Assembly (NCBI GenBank): GCA_023433465.1 | Contig: JAEZCR010000063.1 | Location: forward strand, 1 to 17,791 | Length of the DNA stretch: 17,791 nt | Direction of reading: 5' to 3' | DNA from: Pseudomonadota bacterium | GTDB taxonomy: Bacteria > Pseudomonadota > Gammaproteobacteria > Steroidobacterales > Steroidobacteraceae | Shown: positions 1-6,272 of the stretch, piece after piece | Position numbering within the stretch: the stretch's first letter is position 1 | Layout: the number at the start of each line of letters is the position of its first letter | Notes under the pieces: generated by a model | Databases searched by the model: none | Told to the model about the DNA's origin: nothing | What the model saw: only the letters and a program-made list of their open reading frames with translations | Position numbers and translations under genes: made by a program

Positions 1-1
1 T

Positions 2-61
2 ACGATGCTAAATAAGTGGCTGGAGTACTGTATCGACCGCGGCCACGGGTTCAGGGAGTAA
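2..61 (+). CDS. 3' end of an upstream gene (partial, unidentified)
   Basis: A frame open from the window edge ends at TAA 59-61. Its last residues read LNKWLEYCIDRGHGFRE, which looks like an ordinary protein C-terminus with mixed aromatic and charged residues. Only 19 codons are visible, so neither the family nor the true start can be named, and the open frame could be chance. The stop lies 28 nt before the next start codon on the same strand, so the two genes may be co-transcribed. Confidence 0.35.
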   Translation, partial: TMLNKWLEYCIDRGHGFRE

Positions 62-68
62 GTCTCTC

Positions 69-88
69 GACCCCTCCGCGCAGGGGTC
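69..88 (+). promoter_or_regulatory. Hairpin covering the ribosome-binding site of the coiled-coil gene
   Basis: GACCCCT (69-75) and AGGGGTC (82-88) form a perfect 7-bp stem around the 6-nt loop CCGCGC. The 3' arm contains AGGGG (82-86), the only Shine-Dalgarno-like sequence before the ATG at 90, so the folded RNA would hide the ribosome site. No T-tract follows, so it does not look like an intrinsic terminator. A regulatory role is inference. Confidence 0.4.
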
Positions 89-89
89 T

Positions 90-1145
90 ATGAAAGCGCT
101 CAAGGCGTTAGGCTTGCTCGGCGGCACCGGAAACGCGGCGGAACCGGTTGAAGACGGACGCGTCGTCGAGCTTTTCCGCAGCCGCGCGGAACTGCGTAAA
201 CAGCACGAGGAACTCGGCGCCGAAATGCAGCGCCTCCGCGACCGGCTCAAGCAGCAGGAAGCGGCCACATCCCGCGTGCAGGAAATGTTCGAAGCACTCG
301 AGAAGCGGCTCGAATCAGTCGACACCGGTCTATCTACCCTGGTTTTCTATCACCTGCGCTCGTTGTGGAGCGAGGGCCGCGAGATCATCGAGCAGCTGGT
401 GAGTGAACTCGCCGCCAGGCAGGAGGAGCGGGAACGCAAGTCGTTCGCGCTCGAGGGCAACCGCCGCCAGTTCCAGCAACGCCAGGCGAGCGAGCAGCAG
501 TTGCGCCAGGCGGAATCCCAGATGGTGGTCGCGCGCCAGGAGCTCGCGGCATTCGATTCCAGGCTCGCGAAACTCGACAAGTGGTGGCATCGCCTTGAGC
601 GGCCGAAAGTGGCCGCGCAACGTCCGGCATTGGAGGCCAAGGTCGTGGCAGCCCAGTCGGCGTTGATGGCGGCGCGCGAGCAGTACGAGCGGATCGAAAA
701 GGGCGGCGCGGGCGATTTCCCCGGCCTGTCGCTCGAATCCCGCCGTGCGATCAATCTCGCCGCGATCGCCTGTGCCGAGGTCCTGTGTCTGCGGCTGTCG
801 CGCACCAACCTGGTGGCATCGGCGCGCGTCGCGATGTCGCGTCGCGAAGCGACGGAGCACTACGGTGACCTGCCGGCCTGCGTATCCATCATGAGTGACA
901 TCGCCAAGGCCCGCGCCGTGATCCGCCAGCGAAATGGGTTGAACCAGGAAGTCCAGCATCGCAGCGATCGATTGCGCAGCACCGCCGCCTACCTCGGTGA
1001 CCATGAGACGGTGCCGATTCCGGAGTCCTGCGGAATCGCGGAAGGCGACGTACTCGCTTACGGCTCGCAGGGCGTGACGGCCGCGAAGCTGCCCAACGTG
1101 CTCGCGGAAGACACCTGGGACCTCTTCAAGGTCCTGTTGCGCTGA
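90..1145 (+). CDS. Coiled-coil protein of unknown function
   Basis: This is a 351-residue protein I do not recognise. There is no signal peptide and no convincing membrane segment, so it is probably cytoplasmic. Residues about 28-80 and 98-205 are rich in Glu, Gln, Arg and Ala with heptad-like spacing, indicating two long coiled coils separated by a more hydrophobic stretch (about 80-95, LSTLVFYHLRSLW). A globular, less charged C-terminal part (about 210-351) contains three cysteines (C228, C233, C264) and a fourth at C314. The ATG at 90 has AGGGG only 3 nt upstream and inside a hairpin. The stop is one base from the stop of prc on the other strand, so no terminator lies between them. GC-rich third codon positions and the coherent protein support a real gene; the opposite-strand frames look like shadows. 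The function is unknown. Confidence 0.75.
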   Translation: MKALKALGLLGGTGNAAEPVEDGRVVELFRSRAELRKQHEELGAEMQRLRDRLKQQEAATSRVQEMFEALEKRLESVDTGLSTLVFYHLRSLWSEGREIIEQLVSELAARQEERERKSFALEGNRRQFQQRQASEQQLRQAESQMVVARQELAAFDSRLAKLDKWWHRLERPKVAAQRPALEAKVVAAQSALMAAREQYERIEKGGAGDFPGLSLESRRAINLAAIACAEVLCLRLSRTNLVASARVAMSRREATEHYGDLPACVSIMSDIAKARAVIRQRNGLNQEVQHRSDRLRSTAAYLGDHETVPIPESCGIAEGDVLAYGSQGVTAAKLPNVLAEDTWDLFKVLLR

Positions 1146-1146
1146 T

Positions 1147-3270
1147 TCAGCCCTTCGGCGAGTTTTCGCTGCGGACCGTGCGCGAAGGTCCCGGGACGCT
1201 GGGCCGCAGGCCGGTGACCATGTCGGTCATGACCTCGGTTGCCTGATCGAGCACGGTGTCCGGGAATTTCGCATCCGCGAGCTCTTCGAAGGTCTTGAGC
1301 GCTGGCAGGTTCTGCGCGGCGCGGCGCGCGTTCTCGCGCGCGAGGCGATCGTGATCGAGACGCTCACGCTCGGCCTTGCGCTCTTCGAGATTCAGCGAAA
1401 GCGTCTTTTGCTTCCGCACGGCTTCGGCGGCCGCGAGATCCTCGACCAGCCAGCGGTAGTCGGGATCACGGCTCGCACGCGACTTCTCTTCGCTCGCGAG
1501 AGCCTCGATGTTGGCCTGGCTCGCCTTGCCTTCGAGACGGAAGGGAACACCCGGAATGCGATCCCAGGGCAGGGCGCCTTCGAGCGCGCTCTCACCGAAC
1601 TCGTCCATGTCGATCTGCGACGGCAGCACGACGTCCGGCTCGACGCCGCGATGCTGCGTGCTCTCGCCGGTGACGCGATAGAACTTGCCGATGGTCACCG
1701 TGAGCTGGCCATTGACCGGACGCGGCGACCAGCGATCGAGCGGAACGAGGTTCTGCACGGTGCCCTTGCCGAACGTGCGCTGTCCCAGCACGACGCCCCG
1801 ATGATAATCCTGGATCGCGCCCGCGAAGATCTCGGAAGCCGAGGCGCTGAAGCGATCGACGAGCACGGCCAGCGGTCCGGAGTAGGCGACCCCGGGTTCC
1901 GGGTCTTCCTGCACTTCGAGATCGCCATTCGTGACCTTGAGCTGCACCACCGGACCCTTGTCGACGAACAGGCCGGTCAGCGCGGTCGCCTCGGGTAGAT
2001 AGCCGCCGCCGTTGCCGCGCAGGTCGAGAACGAGGCCGTCGATCTTCTCGGCCTTGAGCTCGTTGATGAGCCGGCGCACGTCGCGCGTGGTGCTGCGGAA
2101 ATTCTTGTCGCCCGAGTTCTGGGCTTCGACGTCCTGGTAGAACGCCGGAACGTTGATGACGCCGACGCGGATCTCCTTGTCGCCGCGCTTGATTGTGCGC
2201 AGCTCCTTCTGGGCCGCCTGCGCTTCGAGCGTCACCTTGTTGCGCGTGAATTCGAGGATCTTCTCGGGCGTCCCGGGAGCAGCGCCCGCGGGAAGGACCT
2301 GCAGGCGCACCTGCGTACCCGCGCGTCCGCGGATGAGTTGCACGACGTCGTCGATGCGCCAGCCGAGCACGTCGGTCACCGGACCTTCCTTGCCCTGGCC
2401 GACGCCCGTGATGCGATCTTTCACGCCAAGCGTGCCGGCCACCGCGGCCGGACCGCCCTCGATGACGTTCATGATCGTGACGTAGTCATCGATGAGCTGC
2501 AGCGACGCGCCGATGCCGTCGTAGTTGAGGCTCATCTGGATGCGATATTCCTCGGAGCTGCGCGGAGAGAAGTAACTCGAGTGCGGGTCGTACGCACGCG
2601 CGTAGGAATTCATCAGCGTTTCGAACACGTCGTCCGCGCTGATCTGGTCGATGCGCTTGAGCGTCGTCTCGTAGCGCTTCTTGAGCGCTTCGGTGGTCTT
2701 GGGCCAGTCCTTGCCGGTCAGCATCAGCGACAGCGCGTCGTTCTTCACGCGCTTGCGCCACCACTCATCGAGCTCGGCCGAGTTGCTGGCCCAGGGCGTT
2801 TTCGTGCGATCGAATTCGAAGACTTCCTTGACGGTCCAGTCGGGTTCCTTCTCGAGCTGCGCGAGCGCGAACTTGATGCGCTCGCGGTTGCGCTGCTGAT
2901 AACGCGCGAATATCGCGAACGCGGGATCGACCTCACCGCTGCGGATCATGTCGTCGAAGCGCAGCTTGTACTGGTCGAACTCCGCGATGTCGGAGGCGAG
3001 CAGGCTCGTGTGCTGGCTGTCGATGCTGTCGAGGTAGCGCGCGTAAACGACAGCGGACATCCGATCGTCGAGCTTCTGACCGCTGTAGTGCATACCCTCG
3101 AGCATCGACCAGACGCGCCGGGCGACCGAACGATGACGTTCGCTGGCGACCACGGATCCGGCGGGCAACTGCGTGTTCGCGGGCGCCTGGGCGGAACCCG
3201 TGAGAAGCAGCAACACAGCGAGGATGGAGGGCGCGAGCCAACGGGACGTGAGGGCGAATGATGGATTCAT
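1147..3270 (-). CDS. prc: Carboxy-terminal (tail-specific) processing protease Prc/Tsp
   Basis: This 707-residue periplasmic serine protease of the S41 family cleaves proteins with exposed nonpolar C-termini and, in E. coli, processes penicillin-binding protein 3 and degrades ssrA-tagged periplasmic proteins. The N-terminus is a Sec signal peptide with hydrophobic core SILAVLLLLTG and likely cleavage after AQA (residue 29). An N-terminal helical domain (about 45-240) precedes a PDZ domain (about 245-330). The S41 core follows, with DLRGNGGG at 416-423. The catalytic dyad is visible as S477 in FSASASE and K502 in TFGKGT, 25 residues apart as in E. coli Prc. A charged C-terminal extension follows the core. 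The length is close to the E. coli protein (about 680). The ATG at 3270 has only a weak purine stretch upstream, but it places the signal peptide correctly. Confidence 0.96.
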   Translation of the reverse strand: MNPSFALTSRWLAPSILAVLLLLTGSAQAPANTQLPAGSVVASERHRSVARRVWSMLEGMHYSGQKLDDRMSAVVYARYLDSIDSQHTSLLASDIAEFDQYKLRFDDMIRSGEVDPAFAIFARYQQRNRERIKFALAQLEKEPDWTVKEVFEFDRTKTPWASNSAELDEWWRKRVKNDALSLMLTGKDWPKTTEALKKRYETTLKRIDQISADDVFETLMNSYARAYDPHSSYFSPRSSEEYRIQMSLNYDGIGASLQLIDDYVTIMNVIEGGPAAVAGTLGVKDRITGVGQGKEGPVTDVLGWRIDDVVQLIRGRAGTQVRLQVLPAGAAPGTPEKILEFTRNKVTLEAQAAQKELRTIKRGDKEIRVGVINVPAFYQDVEAQNSGDKNFRSTTRDVRRLINELKAEKIDGLVLDLRGNGGGYLPEATALTGLFVDKGPVVQLKVTNGDLEVQEDPEPGVAYSGPLAVLVDRFSASASEIFAGAIQDYHRGVVLGQRTFGKGTVQNLVPLDRWSPRPVNGQLTVTIGKFYRVTGESTQHRGVEPDVVLPSQIDMDEFGESALEGALPWDRIPGVPFRLEGKASQANIEALASEEKSRASRDPDYRWLVEDLAAAEAVRKQKTLSLNLEERKAERERLDHDRLARENARRAAQNLPALKTFEELADAKFPDTVLDQATEVMTDMVTGLRPSVPGPSRTVRSENSPKG

Positions 3271-3320
3271 GCGTCAGTGTGTCTCGACGGTGGACGGTCC
3301 GTACAATCGAACCAACAGTA

Positions 3321-3337
3321 AGGCCGGCGGTCGGCCT
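3321..3337. repeat. Inverted repeat in the prc / small membrane protein gap
   Basis: AGGCCG (3321-3326) and CGGCCT (3332-3337) form a 6-bp stem with a 5-nt loop. It lies in the 102-bp divergent gap between prc and the next plus-strand gene. It could be an operator or a leader hairpin. A TACAAT hexamer at 3302-3307 could be a plus-strand -10 element, but no good -35 is seen. Confidence 0.25.
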
Positions 3338-3372
3338 GCTCAAGTGGAATCTCCCCAAACACAGGCAAATGC

Positions 3373-3663
3373 ATGCGCCCGCTGGTCGTACTCCTTGGAA
3401 TCGTGATGGGCTCGACAGTCTCCATTGCCGTGGCGCTGCTCCTTACGGGACTGGTCTTTCTGCTGTTACCGGAATACAGCGCCCGACTCGAGGACGAGAG
3501 GCGGCCACTTCTGGCAGCCTGTCTGATAGCGGTCTTTCTCGCGGCGCTGGCGGCGACGAGTTTCTACGGCGAATTGCGCACGCGCTCGTGGCGGTACGTG
3601 GCTCACGGCCTGCTGGCGGTGGTGTTGGTCGCGGTTCTTTGGCTCTATTGGCCCCGGCAGTGA
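3373..3663 (+). CDS. Small three-helix inner-membrane protein, unknown function
   Basis: This 96-residue protein has no family I can name. Three hydrophobic stretches are visible: about residues 5-32 (ending LVFLLLPEY), 46-62 and 76-93. Charged segments separate them (RLEDERR around 38-44 and RTRSWR around 68-73), so a three-pass membrane protein is likely. The ATG at 3373 has AGG at 3363-3365, 7 nt upstream. The gene diverges from prc across 102 bp and is followed by a 136-bp gap before the converging gene. A role linked to Prc is possible by position only. Confidence 0.65.
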   Translation: MRPLVVLLGIVMGSTVSIAVALLLTGLVFLLLPEYSARLEDERRPLLAACLIAVFLAALAATSFYGELRTRSWRYVAHGLLAVVLVAVLWLYWPRQ

Positions 3664-3799
3664 GCGGTAGCGGCATGACGGTTTTCGAGCGTCCGTCCAG
3701 AGGCTTTGTTCCGGTGTGATTCGATCGAGGCCAAGGCCTACTCCGGAAGCTGAAAAAGCGTGATCAAACGCGACGCGACCTGCGCGTCGGCGAGGGGGC

Positions 3800-4012
3800 T
3801 CAACGGTTCCGACGGATCTTCCACGCGTCGCGCAGCGATTTGCCGTTCACGTGGTTATAGGGGTCGAACCCCTGCGGCTCCTGGCTCGGAAACAGGAAAT
3901 CCCCGAGCAGCGTGATCTTCACGTCCTGGGCCTGCTTCGTCCCATCACGTTCGCCTTGCTCCTGTCGAGCGCGTTCCGCGGCTCGTTGGTCGGCGAGGTA
4001 GTACTCGCTCAT
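3800..4012 (-). CDS. Small charged soluble protein, unknown function
   Basis: A 70-residue protein beginning MSEYYLADQRAAERARQEQ. The first half is highly charged and probably helical. The second half contains a more structured stretch ending GFDPYN, HVNGKSLRDAW and a basic tail. I do not recognise it. The frame is open to a GTG at 4123 (107 residues), but I prefer the ATG at 4012 because AGGA (4024-4021) lies 8 nt before it, while the GTG lacks any such site. No signal peptide or membrane segment is present. It lies 133 bp downstream of the membrane-protein gene on the same strand, so the two could share a transcript. Confidence 0.55.
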   Translation of the reverse strand: MSEYYLADQRAAERARQEQGERDGTKQAQDVKITLLGDFLFPSQEPQGFDPYNHVNGKSLRDAWKIRRNR

Positions 4013-4145
4013 TTTCTTCGTCCTGACGCTGTCCGACTTCGATCCCGATTCAGTGTCGCAGAATTGCGTCACAAATTCGGATTTCGGGTAGCTCCGCCGC
4101 CAAGATTCCGTGAGCGAGTTCACGTTTCGGGCAGGGCGATTTTAC

Positions 4146-4493
4146 TTAAATCTTGCGCAGGACGAGGCGAAAGGCCCGGAACAGGGTGAGAAAAACGAAC
4201 GGCCCGAGCAGCACGATCCAGCAGCTCGGCCTCAATTCGACGAGACCTTTGACGAAGTCGGAATAGAGCGCGAACAAGCCGCCATTCGCGTACGGCTTGA
4301 GCACCGCGCTGCCCACGAGATAGATGAGCGCAGGCATGACGAGCAGGCCGACGAGCAGGGTCAGCCCGAGTGTCGTCGCTTCGAATTTCAGTGGCGGCAT
4401 CGCGAAGTAACCATCGCGTGCGCGGATAAACCAGTTGAACAAGTCCGCCAGTCCCCCGAGGACTCCCGCCGGTCGGCGGGCAAGCGCGGGCAT
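4146..4493 (-). CDS. Small integral membrane protein, unknown function
   Basis: A protein of up to 115 residues. Two strong hydrophobic segments are visible, about 40-64 (LGLTLLVGLLVMPALIYLVG) and 88-110 (CWIVLLGPFVFLTLFRAF), with an amphipathic N-terminal part and a basic C-terminus (VLRKI). No family is recognised with certainty. The start is uncertain. The ATG at 4493 is only 8 bp from the divergent start at 4502, and a TATTAT hexamer overlaps it. A TTG at 4442, with GGGGGA 9 nt upstream (4457-4452), would give 98 residues and leave both membrane segments intact. Confidence 0.6.
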   Translation of the reverse strand: MPALARRPAGVLGGLADLFNWFIRARDGYFAMPPLKFEATTLGLTLLVGLLVMPALIYLVGSAVLKPYANGGLFALYSDFVKGLVELRPSCWIVLLGPFVFLTLFRAFRLVLRKI

Positions 4494-4496
4494 AAT
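4491..4496 (+). promoter_or_regulatory. -10-like box directly before the oxidoreductase gene
   Basis: CATAAT matches the sigma-70 -10 consensus at five of six positions and ends 5 nt before the ATG at 4502. No Shine-Dalgarno sequence and no good -35 are seen. If used, transcription would start at or beside the start codon, giving a leaderless mRNA. The reverse complement (TATTAT, 4497-4492) could serve the divergent membrane-protein gene. Confidence 0.35.
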
Positions 4497-4501
4497 AGCG
4501 C

Positions 4502-5464
4502 ATGAGCAAAATCAGGGCGGCGGTCATCGGTGTTGGTTATCTCGGACGTTTCCATGCCCAGAAATACGCCCAGCTGGATAGTTGCGATCTGGTGGCCGTG
4601 GTGGATGCTCGCGAGGAAGTGCGTCGCCAGGTCGCCAGCGAGGTGAACGCCGAGGCGGTGGGTGACTATCGCGAGCTTCTCGGGAAGGTCGATGCGGTCA
4701 GCGTGGTGACGCCGACGCCCGCGCATTTCGAAATCGCCGATGCGTTTCTCGCCGCGGGCGCGCACGTGCTCGTCGAAAAGCCGATCACGGAAACTCCCGA
4801 GCAGGCGCGCTCGCTGATCGAACGCGCGAAGAGGCAGCGACGCATCCTCCAGGTCGGACACCTCGAACGATTCAACGCGGCCGTGCTCGCAGCCGATCCG
4901 CACGTGCGCGATCCGCGGTTCATGGAATGCGTGCGCCTGGCCCCGTACAAGGAGCGCGGCACCGACGTCAACGTGGTGCTCGACCTCATGATCCACGACA
5001 TCGACCTCATCCAGTCGCTGGCCCGCAGCGAGATCGTGAACATCGATGCCATCGGTACGCCGGTTTTCTCCGGCGAGATCGACATCGCCAACGCGCGAAT
5101 CCGCTTCGCCAACGGCTGCGTCGCCAACACGACGGCCAGCCGGGTGAGCCTCAAGACGGAACGCAAGCTCAGGATCTTCGAAGACGCCGCCTACATGTCG
5201 GTCGACTTGCAGCAGAAGATTCTGACGCTGATCCGCAAGCGCGACGGCTCGCCCCAGGCGGGACAACTGCCCGTGAGCATCGAAGAAGCCAGTTTCGCGC
5301 AGGGCGATGCTTTGAAGAGCGAAATCGAATCGTTCCTCGACTGCATCCGGAACGATAAAGAGCCGATCGTGTCTGGACAGGACGGGCTGCGTGCGCTCGA
5401 AACGGCCATCCGCATCACCGAGCAGGTGCATGCGAATCTCGGGGTTCAGCGAAACCCTGGTTGA
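4502..5464 (+). CDS. Gfo/Idh/MocA family NAD(P)-dependent oxidoreductase
   Basis: A 320-residue cytoplasmic dehydrogenase of the glucose-fructose oxidoreductase / inositol dehydrogenase family, which oxidises or reduces sugar or sugar-nucleotide hydroxyls with a nicotinamide cofactor. The N-terminal Rossmann fold starts with AAVIGVGYLGRFHA (GxGxxG at residues 10-15), and D35 at the end of the second strand suggests NAD preference. The family's catalytic lysine is K93 in VEKPI. The C-terminal alpha/beta domain carries MIHDIDL (H165, D166, D168), matching the second active-site motif. Length and domain order are normal. The family includes the UDP-GlcNAc 3-dehydrogenase GnnA of lipid A synthesis, but no gnnB or lpx gene is in view, so the substrate stays open. 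The gene diverges from a small membrane-protein gene 8 bp away. Confidence 0.88.
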   Translation: MSKIRAAVIGVGYLGRFHAQKYAQLDSCDLVAVVDAREEVRRQVASEVNAEAVGDYRELLGKVDAVSVVTPTPAHFEIADAFLAAGAHVLVEKPITETPEQARSLIERAKRQRRILQVGHLERFNAAVLAADPHVRDPRFMECVRLAPYKERGTDVNVVLDLMIHDIDLIQSLARSEIVNIDAIGTPVFSGEIDIANARIRFANGCVANTTASRVSLKTERKLRIFEDAAYMSVDLQQKILTLIRKRDGSPQAGQLPVSIEEASFAQGDALKSEIESFLDCIRNDKEPIVSGQDGLRALETAIRITEQVHANLGVQRNPG

Positions 5465-5488
5465 AGGCGCATGCGGCGCACCTAGATA
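5461..5488 (+). promoter_or_regulatory. Possible promoter of the DsbA/FrnE-like gene
   Basis: TTGAAG (5461-5466) and TAGATA (5483-5488) are spaced 16 bp apart. The second box ends 6 nt before the ATG at 5495, and no Shine-Dalgarno sequence precedes that ATG. The -35 is fair, but the -10 is a poor match (three of six), so this is a weak candidate. Confidence 0.25.
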
Positions 5489-5494
5489 TGCCGC

Positions 5495-6208
5495 ATGAAA
5501 ACTCCAGTCAGACCATTGAATGACGTGCGACGGACGCTCGACATAGACCTCGTGGCGGACTTCACCTGTCCGTGGTCGTGGCTTGGCATGGCGCAGCTCA
5601 CGCGTGCGCTGGGAAGCCTTTCGGGTGATGTCGAGACCCGCTTGCGCTGGCATCCATTCCGCATGGCGCCGACCGCCGCGAATGCGGCCCCACGCACTTT
5701 CCACGACTATCTCGCGGACCGCCTGCCCGAGGGGATCAGCGTTACCTTCGCTGAGAAGAGCCTGACCGAGGCGGGCCGCGAGCTGGGTATAGACTTTCAT
5801 TTCGAGAAGCTCGGCCCACTGCCGAGCACGTCGGAGGCGCACCGGCTCGTGCAGCTCGCGATGAACGAGGGCCGGCATGCGAACGTGGCGGCGGCGATCT
5901 TCCGCGCCTATTTCGAGCGCGGCGCAGACATCGGCGACATCGCGGTGCTGGCGCAGATCGGCGCGGAGGCGGGACTCTCCGAGCGAACGGTGCAAGCCTT
6001 CCGCGAGACCCGCGAAGGCGAGTCGATGCTCGAGGGAAGCGAGGAACGACTGCGTGGCTTCGGAGTGAGGACGGTGCCGAACCTGTTGTTTGGCGGTCGT
6101 GTACTCGTCCCCGGCACGGTCAACGTCGCGACCTACGTGCATGCGCTCGACCAGGCGTTGTTCCCGGTCAGCGATGCGGAGGCCAAGACGACTCCGACGC
6201 TGCATTGA
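5495..6208 (+). CDS. DsbA-family (FrnE / 2-hydroxychromene-2-carboxylate isomerase-like) protein
   Basis: A 237-residue thioredoxin-fold protein with the helical insertion of the DsbA family. The first strand ends in DFTCPWSWLG, placing the active-site-like motif C25-P-W-S28. The second cysteine of a CxxC pair is therefore a serine, as in isomerase or glutathione-transferase-like members rather than full dithiol oxidases. The expected cis-proline loop is seen as GVRTVPN (P195). No signal peptide is present, so it is probably cytoplasmic. FrnE-type proteins act in disulfide handling or as isomerases of aromatic intermediates; which applies is not decided by the sequence. It starts 30 bp after the Gfo/Idh gene and is followed by a strong GC hairpin. 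Confidence 0.82.
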   Translation: MKTPVRPLNDVRRTLDIDLVADFTCPWSWLGMAQLTRALGSLSGDVETRLRWHPFRMAPTAANAAPRTFHDYLADRLPEGISVTFAEKSLTEAGRELGIDFHFEKLGPLPSTSEAHRLVQLAMNEGRHANVAAAIFRAYFERGADIGDIAVLAQIGAEAGLSERTVQAFRETREGESMLEGSEERLRGFGVRTVPNLLFGGRVLVPGTVNVATYVHALDQALFPVSDAEAKTTPTLH

Positions 6209-6220
6209 TCCCGCGACGAG

Positions 6221-6245
6221 GGCGGCCGCCGTTATGGCGGCTGCC
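6221..6245 (+). terminator. GC-rich hairpin after the DsbA-like gene
   Basis: GGCGGCCGCC (6221-6230) pairs with GGCGGCTGCC (6236-6245) over 10 bp, including one G-U pair, around the loop GTTAT. It starts 13 nt after the TGA at 6206-6208. There is no T-tract, so it may be a weak or factor-assisted terminator, or an mRNA-stabilising hairpin between two genes of one transcript. Confidence 0.35.
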
Positions 6246-6272
6246 CACGTTGCGCGTTACCTTATCGGCCGC

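Noticed and set aside
2338..3261. 307-residue plus-strand open frame opposite prc
   Set aside because: Prc is unambiguous on the other strand; this frame has shadow composition (Val/His/Asp/Arg repeats).
3664..3799. Possible short gene or terminator between the three-helix protein and the 70-residue protein
   Set aside because: Only a 5-bp AGGCC/GGCCT repeat with a 2-nt loop is seen; no T-tract and no convincing reading frame.
4388..6205. 605-residue minus-strand open frame spanning the Gfo/Idh and DsbA-like genes
   Set aside because: Its sequence is rich in Arg, His, Asp and Leu as expected when a GC-rich gene is read backwards. It overlaps two well-identified genes fully and has no recognisable domain.
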